NCBI GenBank assembly: GCA_023382335.1
Contig: JAMCPM010000013.1
Coordinates: 124,001-188,000 of the forward strand
Direction of reading: 5' to 3'
Length of the DNA: 64,000 nucleotides
From: Actinomycetota bacterium
GTDB lineage: Bacteria > Actinomycetota > Thermoleophilia > BMS3ABIN01
The translations under genes were made by a program, and so were the position numbers. Below, piece by piece: positions 9,811-20,019 of the stretch (positions are counted from its first letter, which is position 1; every line of letters begins with the position of its first letter). Under the pieces are notes generated by a model. That model saw nothing but the letters and a program-made list of their open reading frames with translations, made no database searches and had not been told where the DNA came from.

Positions 9811-10662
9811 TTATTTCGCTTTCACCACGAAGACCGGCGAAGCCGACAGGCCGATGACTTTCTGGGCCACCGAGCCCAGCACGATCTTCCGCAGTCCCGA
9901 CTGCCCCCGGCTGCCGACGAAGGTGATCCCGGCCCCACCTTTGGCGGAGAATGCCGTGATTTCAGCCGCAGGATCGCCGCGTAGCACTTGTGTGGTGATC
10001 TCGACACCTTCCTGGCCGGCCCGCTCGCGGACATGCTCCAGGACCGTCGACGCTTTTTTCTCCAGCTTGTCAACGACCGCCCCGGCGTCGGCGTAGTATT
10101 CCGGATGCATGTCGACAACTGATATCGCATCAAGCGCGCTGCCGTGCCTGCCGGCATAATCCAGTGCGTCATCCAGGGCTGCATCGCCGCTGGCGGAACC
10201 GTCTGTCGCCAGCAATATCCGCTTCCAGCCGATCACGGCGTTCTTGGGAACAACAAGTACGTCCTTGTCCGAGTGGACTATCACCTTGGCGGTGACGCTT
10301 CCCATGAGCATGCGTTCCATCCGATGCAGGCCATGCCGGCCCATGACGATGAGGTTGCAGCTTTCCCGCTCGGCAAGGCCCACTATCTGCTCGAAGGCCT
10401 CGCCTCTCATCACCTCGACGCTGGCGCGGCTGGAATCGGCTCCTATTATCGCTGACGCTCGCTGTTTCAGGTCGTCGGTGGGCCCTCGCAGAAGGCTCTC
10501 GAGATCGCGGATACCCACCATCTCGAGGTCGCCGTCATAGCTGGGAACGACGCCCAGCACCTTGACCCAGCTCTGTTCGAACCCGCCAAGAGTCTGCCTT
10601 AAAGCGTTCTCACTGGATTCCGAGCCGTCGAAGGCAACCAGGATCTTGCTGTAATCACTCAT
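9811..10662 (-). CDS. Universal stress protein, tandem UspA domains
   Basis: 283 residues with two UspA domains (KILVAFDGSESSENA and RILLATDGSASGDAA). Both nucleotide loops are intact (GRHGLHRMERMLMGSVT and GSRGQSGLRKIVLGSVAQ). It is the last gene of the second TauE operon, separated from the permease stop by one base and followed by a strong hairpin. It occupies the same place as the tandem UspA gene of operon 1, which supports duplication of a whole permease-Usp module. Confidence 0.9.
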   Translation of the reverse strand: MSDYSKILVAFDGSESSENALRQTLGGFEQSWVKVLGVVPSYDGDLEMVGIRDLESLLRGPTDDLKQRASAIIGADSSRASVEVMRGEAFEQIVGLAERESCNLIVMGRHGLHRMERMLMGSVTAKVIVHSDKDVLVVPKNAVIGWKRILLATDGSASGDAALDDALDYAGRHGSALDAISVVDMHPEYYADAGAVVDKLEKKASTVLEHVRERAGQEGVEITTQVLRGDPAAEITAFSAKGGAGITFVGSRGQSGLRKIVLGSVAQKVIGLSASPVFVVKAK

Positions 10663-10663
10663 A

Positions 10664-11995
10664 TCAGGCGCTCTCGGCGACAGCTGCCTCTCTCTCTTCC
10701 ACCTTTGCCTGGGCGATTCCCTTTATCATGGCGCTGGCGATGATGAGGCCGGCGGTGACAAGAGCGGCAATCAGAGTCCAAAAGCTAAGCGTGCTCAGCA
10801 GGTCTGATGCTCCCGTACTGATATTTATCGCGCCCAGCTTGGACAGGTAAACCGGCACCTTGAGGCCGCGGCTGACCGCCACGATGAGCATTACAGAAGC
10901 CATGACCAGCTTGATCGTGTGGTCCTTGACGTACGTGGTTCCCAGTGCGCCGATCTGCACGCCGATAAGGGACGTGGCCAGGATCAGCAGGGTCATCCTG
11001 ATGTCGATCAGGCCGGCGAGGGCCCATTCGACCGAACCCCACATACCCATGACGAAAGCGATCAGCAGCTCGGTGGCGCTGGCAACCATTGCCGAGGCCC
11101 CGACTACGTAGATCATGCCGGGAACGCCGATGAAACCGCCGACGGCGATGGTTGCCGCCAGCAGCCCGGTGGCGAATCCGATCGGCACGGTTACCCAGGC
11201 CGAGAGGCGGACTCCGGCTTTCTTGAAGTTCATCATCGGGGGGATATTTATCTTTTGCATTTTCAACGCCAGCTTGGGCATGACGTCCGCTTTCACCGTC
11301 TTCGAGCCGGTCAGGGCGTCGCGAAGGATGATGCCGCCGACGACCACCAGGATGATGACGAAGACGAAGCTGACGTAGAGGTCAGAACCGGTGCTGCCCC
11401 AGGTATCGAGGATTTTTTCCTGGAGCCGTATGCCGAGCTCGACGCCGACGATGGAGGAAACGCCCATAACAATCCCGAGCTTGACGTCAACCTGACCGTA
11501 CTTGAACCGCTTATAGGTGCCGACCATGGCTTTCGGGAATTTATGGCACATGTTGCTGGCCACGGCGACCGCTCCAGGCGCGCCGAGGGCCATCATGCTG
11601 GGAGTCATCACGAAAGCGCCGCCAGAGCCGATAAAGCCGCTCAGGAGTCCGCCGACGAGGCCCACGACCAGCAGTGCGATCAATTTGTCAAGCGTCAATC
11701 CGATGAACATCGTCGAGATTTCCGACGCCACCTGCTCGCCATTGACATCGCTCATGGATACGAGCACCCGGTCATTGAGCCGCACGTCTTCGGTCTTGAT
11801 TGAATCGGCCAGCTTCAGAGTGATCGGCTGATCGGAGTCCACCGGCTGGAAAACAGCGGTATGCGCAGCCGGATCGACTGATGTGAAATCGCCTTTCTTG
11901 GCATTGGAGGGCGGAGCGCTTTCTGCGAAAGCCGCCGGCGCCAATGCCATCATTATGAATAATGCTGCCAGAATCGATACGATCCATTTTTTCAT
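10664..11995 (-). CDS. TauE/SafE-family permease with N-terminal periplasmic domain
   Basis: 443 residues from the ATG at 11995, chosen because AAGGAG lies 11 bases upstream and a good signal sequence follows (MKKWIVSILAALFIMMALAP). The first ~110 residues after it form a small extracytoplasmic domain (FTSVDPAAHTAVFQPVDSDQPI...) absent from simple TauE proteins. The two permease halves have the expected motifs (GGLLSGFIGSGGAFVMTP and ATGLLAATIAVGGFIGVPG). A conserved SNMCHKFPKAMVG follows the first repeat. Substrate unknown; sulfite or another sulfur anion is the family guess. Confidence 0.87.
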   Translation of the reverse strand: MKKWIVSILAALFIMMALAPAAFAESAPPSNAKKGDFTSVDPAAHTAVFQPVDSDQPITLKLADSIKTEDVRLNDRVLVSMSDVNGEQVASEISTMFIGLTLDKLIALLVVGLVGGLLSGFIGSGGAFVMTPSMMALGAPGAVAVASNMCHKFPKAMVGTYKRFKYGQVDVKLGIVMGVSSIVGVELGIRLQEKILDTWGSTGSDLYVSFVFVIILVVVGGIILRDALTGSKTVKADVMPKLALKMQKINIPPMMNFKKAGVRLSAWVTVPIGFATGLLAATIAVGGFIGVPGMIYVVGASAMVASATELLIAFVMGMWGSVEWALAGLIDIRMTLLILATSLIGVQIGALGTTYVKDHTIKLVMASVMLIVAVSRGLKVPVYLSKLGAINISTGASDLLSTLSFWTLIAALVTAGLIIASAMIKGIAQAKVEEREAAVAESA

Positions 11996-12029
11996 TCTGC
12001 GATCCATCTCCTTTGAGATAAGTAGTTTG

Positions 12030-12263
12030 TCAATGTCCCTTTGCCGACAGGCCCGCGATCGACAGCAGATCGCTGGCGAAGGTGCCGTGGACAAAAGAGA
12101 AATACAACGCCGTGAGTATTGGCAGCGCCGAGTAGATGCCGCCCTTGATGAAGTATTCCGTTACCAGGTTCTGGTTGGTCAGCAGCAGATAGTAAGATAA
12201 TGCTGACAGGATGCCCAGCGCGATCATCCTCAAATAGGGTTTTTTCTTGGCAGAGTTTGCCAT
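12030..12263 (-). CDS. Small two-helix membrane protein of TauE operon 2
   Basis: 77 residues: a short basic N-terminus (MANSAKKKPYLR), one transmembrane helix (MIALGILSALSYYLLL), a polar stretch and a second hydrophobic segment (GIYSALPILTALYFSFVHGTFASDLL). A purine-rich site precedes the ATG. It lies between the Usp-like gene and the permease on the same strand, so it may be an accessory subunit of the transporter. I do not recognise a named family. Confidence 0.7.
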   Translation of the reverse strand: MANSAKKKPYLRMIALGILSALSYYLLLTNQNLVTEYFIKGGIYSALPILTALYFSFVHGTFASDLLSIAGLSAKGH

Positions 12264-12285
12264 TTAATGCCTCCTTGCATTGTGG

Positions 12286-12759
12286 TCAGTCCAGCTTTTC
12301 CGAGACCAGCGCCAGCGGGCAGCCGATCTTGTCCCAGATGCCGGCGAATTTACGTTCCTCACGGGAGCAGTCGATGTCCAGCGCTTCCGTGGACTCGATG
12401 ACGACGCAGAGAAAGTCGCGCCTGTTCTTGGCGTAACTGATGACGGCTTTCTTGATGCAGCCGCTCTTCTTCACCAGCGTGTAGTCGAGCGATTCCTGCC
12501 CGGCTTCGCGTTCGCAGAGATCGAGGACGGCCGCAGCAACCTTGTTGCCCGAGGTGGTCAGGACCTCCAGGCCGGCATCTGTACGCTTGGCGATGCTGAG
12601 CGCGTACTTTAGAGACCGGACGTCGGTTTCCCTGCCCGTGAGCACTAACAGGACCTTCCTTTCGCCCGCGGCCAGCTCGCGGGCGGACTCGAATTCCCCC
12701 GCCTCAGCGAAAGAGGCGGCGGAAAACAGCTTCTCCAGCTTTTTGCCGAGATCAGACAA
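12286..12759 (-). CDS. FAEAGEFE-motif protein with degenerate Usp-like domain
   Basis: 157 residues. The N-terminus (LEKLFSAASFAEAGEFESARELA) is nearly identical to that of the 61-residue gene just upstream. The rest has Usp-like secondary structure (KVLLVLTGRETDVRSLKYALSIAKRTDAGLEVLTT) without an ATP-binding loop. It resembles the first gene of operon 1 (6130-6615), which carries the same motif internally. Possibly a regulatory partner of the permease; function unknown. Confidence 0.75.
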   Translation of the reverse strand: MSDLGKKLEKLFSAASFAEAGEFESARELAAGERKVLLVLTGRETDVRSLKYALSIAKRTDAGLEVLTTSGNKVAAAVLDLCEREAGQESLDYTLVKKSGCIKKAVISYAKNRRDFLCVVIESTEALDIDCSREERKFAGIWDKIGCPLALVSEKLD

Positions 12760-12763
12760 GGCT

Positions 12764-12949
12764 TCAGGCCTTCGGCGCCAGCTGGCGGGGTCCGAGCGGG
12801 GCTGCTCCCAGCTTCACGTCTTCGGCGCCGACCTTTCCGGCTTCCTCGTCGACGTCATCAGCCGCGATCTCCCGGGCGGCCTCGAACTCACCGGCTTCCG
12901 CGAAAGCGGCCGCGGAATACCAGTTGTCGATTTTTCGGAACAGTTTCAT
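12764..12949 (-). CDS. Small FAEAGEFE-motif protein, first gene of sigma-54 operon 2
   Basis: 61 residues: basic start MKLFRKIDNWYSA, the motif AAFAEAGEFEAAREIA, then an acidic, low-complexity tail. It is preceded by a GGAGG site and is the first gene after the sigma-54 promoter at 12990-13006, four bases from the next gene. The duplicated motif in consecutive genes supports its being a real protein. No function is known to me. Confidence 0.7.
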   Translation of the reverse strand: MKLFRKIDNWYSAAAFAEAGEFEAAREIAADDVDEEAGKVGAEDVKLGAAPLGPRQLAPKA

Positions 12950-12989
12950 TTTTTAACCTCCTTGTGGTTTGGTCTTTACTGTTTCAAGT

Positions 12990-13006
12990 AGCAATAACCG
13001 TGCCAA
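12990..13006 (-). promoter_or_regulatory. Sigma-54 (-24/-12) promoter of TauE/Usp operon 2
   Basis: The minus strand reads TTGGCACGGTTATTGCT, again a perfect TTGGCACR-N4-TTGCW match, about 40 bases before the first start codon. The geometry is the same as the operon 1 promoter. Confidence 0.92.
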
Positions 13007-13052
13007 AGACGTAAAAGTCGCTATAATTTGGGAAGAAAATGGCGTAAATAGG

Positions 13053-13215
13053 TGCAATTTGCAGGATTTAAGGATGAGGCCGGAGCTGGCTACGCCGAAA
13101 CTGTGGAGAAAAATACTGGGGAAAACTGTTGCAGAACGCAACGGATTTCAGGATTGCGCTCGAAGGGCATTAAGCGTTGTGTTGCATTAAATAGAGGTAA
13201 GGTTGCATATTGCAA
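13053..13215. promoter_or_regulatory. Cluster of TTGCA/TGCAA palindromes, candidate activator sites
   Basis: Three inverted repeats lie in the divergent gap upstream of sigma-54 promoter 2: TGCAA-T-TTGCA (13053-13063), GTTGC-N5-GCAAC (13128-13142) and TTGCA-TAT-TGCAA (13203-13215), plus half-sites near 13180. Their spacing (about 50-210 bp from the promoter) suits binding sites for an NtrC-type activator. The last one overlaps the region just before the kinase start, suggesting autoregulation. Confidence 0.5.
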
Positions 13216-13238
13216 TACGTAGCGATATATTTAGGACG

Positions 13239-14689
13239 ATGAAATTCTATCCGGGCAGTCTCAGGCAAAAAATCATAATCGCCTACCTGACGGGAGCGGC
13301 GCTGGTCTTCGCTTTTGCCGCGCTCAGCTGGAACAACCTCAATGCCCAGCAGGCGATCGTTTCCTCAGGCGAGTCGGTCTCGAGCCTCTTCGACACGACG
13401 CTGGAGATCCGGCGTTTCGAAAAGAATTATTTCCTTTACCGGACCGCGGGTGATTACAACGAGCTGCTGGCCTATATAGACCAAGCTGACGATATCCTGG
13501 GCCGGCAGGAGCTGACCATGTTTACCACTCCCGAGGTGATCGATGGCCTGAGTAACAATCTTCAGGCCTATCGCGATCTTCTGACGCAGGACACGGGCAG
13601 CTCGGCCGCCGCTGGCGCGAGCACGGCGGGCTCAGTCGCCGCCGCGGGCAGCTCCGCGGGCCCCGGCGGTTCCCCGGGCGATCCGGCGCTGGAAGCCGCC
13701 ATCCGTGAGAAGGGCAAGGAGATCGTCACCACCAGCGAGCAGATCAACACCAGCCGCAATGGGATCATGGCTGACACCCTGCAGTCCGGCAAGCGGAACC
13801 TTTTGATCGGCATCGGACTGCTGCTGGCCGCCGTGTTTGCAGGCGGCGTCCTCTTTTCCCGCAAGACCATCCGGCCGCTGGCCGAACTGGAGCAGCACAT
13901 GGTGCGCATCACCTCCGGCGAGTTCTCGCTGATCCCGGTCAAGTTCAGGGACAGGGAATTCGTCTCGCTCAAGGCGGCCTTCAACAGGATGCTCCTTGAA
14001 CTCCGGGCCCGCCAGGACTACCTCGTCGAGTCGGAGAAGTTCGCCGCCATGGGCACGCTGGTGTTCGGCGTCGCTCACGAGCTCAACAATCCGCTTGCCA
14101 ACATCTCCACCTCCACACAGATCCTCAAGGAAGAAATAGACGACGGGGATATCCGCTACCAGAAGGAGCTGCTGGGCCAGATCCAGGCAGAGACCGACCG
14201 GGCGCGGGACGTTGTGGGCTCGCTGCTCAACTATTCGCGCTCCAAGGAAAAACAGACTTTTAAGCTCAGGGGCGCCGTGGACGAGACCGTCAGGCTGGTC
14301 AAAGCCGAGGTGCCGTCAAACATCGCCCTGCAGATCGACATTCCCGCGGGGCTGACCGTCTACGCCGACCGCCAGAAGATCCAGCAGGTTTTGATAAACC
14401 TTGTCAAAAATGCCATAGACGCCATCGAGGGTGAGGGCAGGATACGCGTCTTCGCGGCCGGGCTCGATGACAGGAACCTCGAGATCGTCGTCCTCGATAA
14501 CGGCGCCGGCATGGAGCCCGACAAACTGGAAAAGATTTTCGATCCCTTCTACACCAGCAAGCAGGAGGGTTACGGCCTGGGGCTGTTCATCGTGCACAAC
14601 ATCATCGCCGACTACGGCGGTTCGATCAGTGTCGACAGCTATCCCGGCAAGGGGACAACCTTTACTATCGTGCTTCCCATGAAGGAGTC

Positions 14690-14693
<4 letters not shown>
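13239..14693 (+). CDS. Membrane sensor histidine kinase 2 (partner of NtrC-like regulator 2)
   Basis: 484 residues from the ATG at 13239 (AGGA site just before); an in-frame TTG at 13203 lies inside a palindromic regulatory site and is less likely. Domains: transmembrane helix, helical sensor with LEIRRFEKNYFLYR (shared with kinase 1), a low-complexity Ala/Gly/Ser stretch in the sensor (~125-150), a second transmembrane helix, HAMP, HisKA (His in GVAHELNNPLANI) and HATPase (NLVKNAIDAIEG; DNGAGMEPDKLEKIFDPFYT; GYGLGLFI). Its stop overlaps the start of the regulator gene. Confidence 0.93.
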
Positions 14694-16057
<1,364 letters not shown>

Positions 16058-16083
16058 GGGGCCCGGGGCAGGAATGGCGCCTG

Positions 16084-16143
16084 AAGGATTAGCCGGCGCC
16101 GCGCTGAACAATTAGCGGGCTGGAGCCCAAAGGATTAGCCGGC
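16084..16143 (+). repeat. Short direct repeat AAGGATTAGCCGGC
   Basis: The 14-base unit occurs at 16084-16097 and 16130-16143 in the leader of the following UspA gene, with a third partial copy (ATTAGCGGGC) between. The meaning is unknown; a regulator binding site or simple slippage are both possible. Confidence 0.4.
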
Positions 16144-16188
16144 CGGCAAATGAGGAAGAATCAAGGTCCAGGCGAAAAAGGAGTGACC

Positions 16189-16629
16189 ATGGGTAAGATA
16201 CTTGTTCCCGTCGACGGCAGCGAGTCGGCGAAGAAAGCAGCGGACGCGGCAATCGAGATGGCGTCCCTGATGGGCGATGAAGTTGTGGCGCTGCGCGTCA
16301 TCGACGTCGAGAGTTATGCCGGCAACTGGGAGTTCATGCGTGATCAGGTCGAAGAGGAACTGAAGCGTGACGCCGGTGAGATTCTGGATGATGTCGAGAA
16401 ACGGGCCGCGGCCAAAGGCGTCAATGTCGAGAAGATCATGCGTTACGGCGATGCTTCTAACGAGATCATTTCGTACGTCAAGAAAAACAAGGACGACATC
16501 CGGTCGATCATGATGGGTTCCGCCGGCCGCAGGGGCATCGCCCGCGCTTTTATCGGCAGCACTGCTTCGCGTGTGGCCCGCCAGGTCGGCGCCGAAGTGC
16601 CCTGTCCGGTGACGATCGTCCCCGCTTAG
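16189..16629 (+). CDS. Universal stress protein, single UspA domain
   Basis: 146 residues from the ATG at 16189, which has an AAAAAGGAG site; an upstream in-frame ATG at 16150 lacks one. The UspA domain has an intact ATP loop (GSAGRRGIARAFIGSTASRVARQVG). Paralogue of 1281-1757. It follows the second two-component pair on the same strand with a 130-base gap, so it may have its own promoter. The end overlaps the convergent HD-GYP gene by four bases. Confidence 0.88.
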   Translation: MGKILVPVDGSESAKKAADAAIEMASLMGDEVVALRVIDVESYAGNWEFMRDQVEEELKRDAGEILDDVEKRAAAKGVNVEKIMRYGDASNEIISYVKKNKDDIRSIMMGSAGRRGIARAFIGSTASRVARQVGAEVPCPVTIVPA

Positions 16630-17633
16630 GGCTGGGAGTCGACCTCGGTGGAATAGGGGATGAGCTCCCGCTCATTCTCGATAAGTTCCAGAAATGCCTT
16701 GACGACCGCCGGATCCCATTGCTTGCCGGCTTCGCGCCGAAGCGTTCCCAGGACCTGTCGTTGCGACATGGGCGGACGGTACGGCCGTGGTGAGGTCATG
16801 GCGTCGTAAGCATCGGCCACCGAGATGATGCGGGCTTCGATCGGGATCTGATCGCCGGCGAGGCGATCGGGGTAGCCGTCGCCATCAAAGCGCTCCTGGT
16901 GATGGCGGATGACCGTCAACAGCAGATTGGCTGAGCGCAGCGGCTTGCAGATCTTCTCGCCGATGGCCGGATGGTCCTGCACGGCTATTAGCTCGGTGTC
17001 CGTCAGCGGGCCCGGTTTTTGCAGGATGACCTCACTGATGCCGATCTTGCCGATGTCATGCAGGATGCCGGCGTTGCGGATGACATCGATCTGTTCCTCG
17101 GTGAGATTCATGTGAGCGGCGATGCTGGCCCCGTACTGGGCGACCCGCTCGGAATGTCCCCTGGTGTAGGGGTCGTTGGCTTCGATTGCAAGCGCCAGCG
17201 TATAGATCACGTCGCGGGCGTTTTCCAGGTCCTCGTTGAGATGCTTGGTGCGAAGCAGCGATTTGACTCGCAGCAGAAGTTCCAGCTTGTCAACCGGCTT
17301 GGAGAGGAATTCATCAGCTCCGGCTTCAAATCCCTTGACCTTGTCGTCGATCTCGCTCAGCGCCGTCAGCATCATCACCGGGATGCGGTGGGTATCATGG
17401 TGGTTTTTGATCTCCTCGCAGACCTGGTAGCCGTTGAGCCCCGGCATCATGACGTCTAGGATGATCAAGTCGGGAGGTTCTTCGCCCTCGAGTTTCTGCA
17501 GCGCCTCGGTGCCGTCGAAAGCGGCGGCCACCTCGTAACCCGCGGCAGCCAGGTATGCCTCCAGCAGCTGAACATTCTGCGGGCTGTCGTCCACAATGAG
17601 GATCTTGTCATGGTGGTTGCTGCCGTTCAGCAC
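16626..17633 (-). CDS. Response regulator with HD-GYP domain (c-di-GMP phosphodiesterase-type)
   Basis: 335 residues: receiver domain (KILIVDDSPQNVQLLEAYL; phospho-Asp in LIILDVMMPGLNG; Lys in LSKPVDK) joined to an HD-GYP domain. The metal and catalytic residues are visible in GHSERVAQYGA, ILHDIGKIGI, HPAIGEKI, IRHHQERFDGDGYPD and ADAYDAMTSPRPYR. Family members hydrolyse cyclic di-GMP, and the HD and GYP residues are intact here, so activity is likely. Last gene of a four-gene signalling operon. Confidence 0.92.
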   Translation of the reverse strand: MLNGSNHHDKILIVDDSPQNVQLLEAYLAAAGYEVAAAFDGTEALQKLEGEEPPDLIILDVMMPGLNGYQVCEEIKNHHDTHRIPVMMLTALSEIDDKVKGFEAGADEFLSKPVDKLELLLRVKSLLRTKHLNEDLENARDVIYTLALAIEANDPYTRGHSERVAQYGASIAAHMNLTEEQIDVIRNAGILHDIGKIGISEVILQKPGPLTDTELIAVQDHPAIGEKICKPLRSANLLLTVIRHHQERFDGDGYPDRLAGDQIPIEARIISVADAYDAMTSPRPYRPPMSQRQVLGTLRREAGKQWDPAVVKAFLELIENERELIPYSTEVDSQP

Positions 17634-17652
17634 GTTTTTGCCGCCTTCGGGT

Positions 17653-18048
17653 TCAATCTGCCTCCGCCGTATGAGGGCCCCCGTCCAGGAAACCCGAGAT
17701 CACTTCCGCAAACTCACGCGTGTTAATCGGTTTGGCGATGTAACCGCTGCAACCGGCCTCGCGTGCCTTCTCCTCATCGCCGAGCATGGCATGCGCTGTA
17801 AGCGCGACCACATCTATACTATTAGTCAACCGATTTTGCTTCAGCCGGCGGGTGGCTTCCAGGCCGTCCATCTCCGGCAGTTGCAGGTCCATCAGTATCA
17901 GGTCCGGTTGTTCTTTTTCAGCCAGTTCAATGGCCGCGGCGCCGCTCTGGGCCTGGACCACACTGAAGCCGTGAGCCTCGAGCAGGTCGCTGACCAGTTC
18001 GAGATTCATGACATTATCTTCCACGACCAGTATTTTCTTGTCTTCCAT
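17653..18048 (-). CDS. Single-domain response regulator (DivK/Spo0F-like)
   Basis: 131 residues consisting only of a receiver domain: acidic pocket in KILVVEDNVMNLELV, phospho-Asp in LILMDLQLPEMDGLEATR, switch Thr in VVALTAHAM and Lys in YIAKPINTREF. No output domain is present. It sits between the hybrid kinase and the HD-GYP regulator, so it probably passes phosphate between them or interacts with a partner protein. Confidence 0.92.
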   Translation of the reverse strand: MEDKKILVVEDNVMNLELVSDLLEAHGFSVVQAQSGAAAIELAEKEQPDLILMDLQLPEMDGLEATRRLKQNRLTNSIDVVALTAHAMLGDEEKAREAGCSGYIAKPINTREFAEVISGFLDGGPHTAEAD

Positions 18049-18051
18049 TAG

Positions 18052-20019
18052 CTACTCGACCGGTTTTGCCTTCAAACCCGATGTATAAAGGGAATGGCTC
18101 TCGAGACGGCAAAGAAGCTCTTTCTTCTCGATGGGCTTGACGAAATAATCAAACGCTCCCAGCTCGATCCCGCGGCGGCTCCGTTCCAGGATGGAGATGA
18201 TGATGACGGGAATATCCCTGGTCTCCGGATTGGCCTTTAACTCCTGCAACACCTGCCAGCCGTCAAGCTTGGGCAGCAGGATGTCCAGTGTGATGACATA
18301 CGGTTTCAGTTCCCTGGCAAGCCTCAGCGCCTGCTCGCCGTCGAAAGCGCGGGCGACGCGGTAGCTGGCTTCTTCCAGCCAGAGCCCGATCAGTTCGCTG
18401 GTCTGGCGGTCGTCTTCGACCACAAGCACCAGCGGCTGGCCGGCCACGGTCTCGGGGTCGATCACCGCTTCGGGCAGTTTGTCCAGGCGCCAGTCGGCAC
18501 TGCGCCTCTTGCCGGGCGTGATCGGCAGGGAGAAGGTAAAACGGCTCCCCTTGCCCAGTTCGCTCTCGACCCGGATGAGGCCGCCGTGCATCTCAACCAG
18601 TTTCTTGCTGAGGGCCAGGCCGACGCCGGTGCCCTCGTGACGCCGGGTATGCGCGGTTTCGAGTTGCTGGAATTCGGTGAAGATCCTGCCCTGGTCCTCC
18701 TGGCTGATGCCGATGCCGGTGTCAGTGACCGAGATTTCCACCATGTTGTCGACGGTTTTGGCTTCCAGAACCACGCGCCCGCCTTCGGGCGTGAACTTGA
18801 TGGCGTTGCTCACCAGATTATACAATATTCGTTTTATCTTGGCCCCGTCTCCCTGGATCAGGGGCAGTTGTTCCTGGGGCGGCACTTCCAGCAGGACGCG
18901 GCGCTGGGCTGCGAAGGGATGACCCAGTTTGCGGATGTCTTCCATGACCTGCGGGATGGACAGATCTTCGAGCATCAGCTCATTGTCTTCCGAGCTGATC
19001 TTGGCCAGGTCGAGGATATCGTTGATCAGCTGCAGCAGATGGCGGCCGCTGGTCTCTATGTTCAAAAGATATTTTTCCTCACGGTCGCCGATGTGGCCGT
19101 TGCCGTCGCCCAGGTCCTTGAGGACTTCCGAGAATCCGATGATGGCATTGAGCGGCGTGCGCAACTCGTGGCTCATCACTGACAGGAATTCTGACTTGAG
19201 GCGGTTGGCTTCCAGCAGGTTCAGGTTGACCCGGCGCAGGTTGTCCTGTGTCTCCTCGAGGCTGTCGGCCATCTTGTTGAAGCTGTCGGCCATGTCGCCT
19301 ACCTCGTCGGAGGAGCTGACCGTGACCCTCTCGCTCAGATCGCCGTCAGCGATGTTGTGGATGACGCCGACGACATGGCGCAGCGGCTTGAGGACCGTGG
19401 CCCTCAGGGCAAACCACAAAACCACGAGCAGGGTGATGATGCCGGTGATGAAGACGGCGGCCATGCGGATGATGTCGTCCTGGACGGCCTGCTGGACATT
19501 GGTCATGGATGTGGCCACCAGCACGGCGCCGCGCAAGGGCTGGCCGTCGCTGTGGCACTGCAGGCAGGCGGCCTCGGTCGGCAGCGGACGTACCTGGACC
19601 AGGTAATGTCCGTCGCTGCGGTCCTCATAATACTGGGCCGGCGTGCCGGTGCTCAGGACGCTGTTGACAGAGTCGTTGGCTGTGCCCTGGACCCCGGAAT
19701 CGCTGAAGACCTCGTTGCCCTTGTTGGAATAAACCTGGATCCTGTCGACTTCGGGAGCGGTCCTGAGCTTGTCGATGGCGCTGGTGGCGACCTGCCCCTT
19801 GCCCGCCAGCATCGTGTTCTGAATGCTGCCGACAACGCTGGCGCTCAGCTGATCGGTGCTCTCTTCCTTCTGCCGGTGCAGGTCGCTGGAATCGCGGCTG
19901 ACATCGAAGACGGCGAATATGCCGAAACCGATGGTCACGATTCCCATCACCAGGATAAGGATCTTGGCTTCGAGGCTTCTCTGAAGAGGATTAATCAACA
20001 GTCGCCGATCCCGGTTCAA
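18052..20019 (-). CDS. Hybrid histidine kinase with CxxCH (haem-like) sensor domain
   Basis: 655 residues. A transmembrane helix (~20-40), an extracytoplasmic sensor of ~145 residues ending in C152-L-Q-C155-H156, a second transmembrane helix (~184-206), HAMP, HisKA ([20 protein letters not shown]), HATPase and a C-terminal receiver ([13 protein letters not shown]; Asp in [13 protein letters not shown]). The CxxCH motif suggests covalent c-type haem binding in a DUF3365/Tll0287-like sensor, so the kinase may sense redox, oxygen or NO. The TTG start overlaps the stop of the upstream kinase by four bases. Confidence 0.9.
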   Translation of the reverse strand: MNRDRRLLINPLQRSLEAKILILVMGIVTIGFGIFAVFDVSRDSSDLHRQKEESTDQLSASVVGSIQNTMLAGKGQVATSAIDKLRTAPEVDRIQVYSNKGNEVFSDSGVQGTANDSVNSVLSTGTPAQYYEDRSDGHYLVQVRPLPTEAACLQCHSDGQPLRGAVLVATSMTNVQQAVQDDIIRMAAVFITGIITLLVVLWFALRATVLKPLRHVVGVIHNIADGDLSERVTVSSSDEVGDMADSFNKMADSLEETQDNLRRVNLNLLEANRLKSEFLSVMSHELRTPLNAIIGFSEVLKDLGDGNGHIGDREEKYLLNIETSGRHLLQLINDILDLAKISSEDNELMLEDLSIPQVMEDIRKLGHPFAAQRRVLLEVPPQEQLPLIQGDGAKIKRILYNLVSNAIKFTPEGGRVVLEAKTVDNMVEISVTDTGIGISQEDQGRIFTEFQQLETAHTRRHEGTGVGLALSKKLVEMHGGLIRVESELGKGSRFTFSLPITPGKRRSADWRLDKLPEAVIDPETVAGQPLVLVVEDDRQTSELIGLWLEEASYRVARAFDGEQALRLARELKPYVITLDILLPKLDGWQVLQELKANPETRDIPVIIISILERSRRGIELGAFDYFVKPIEKKELLCRLESHSLYTSGLKAKPVE

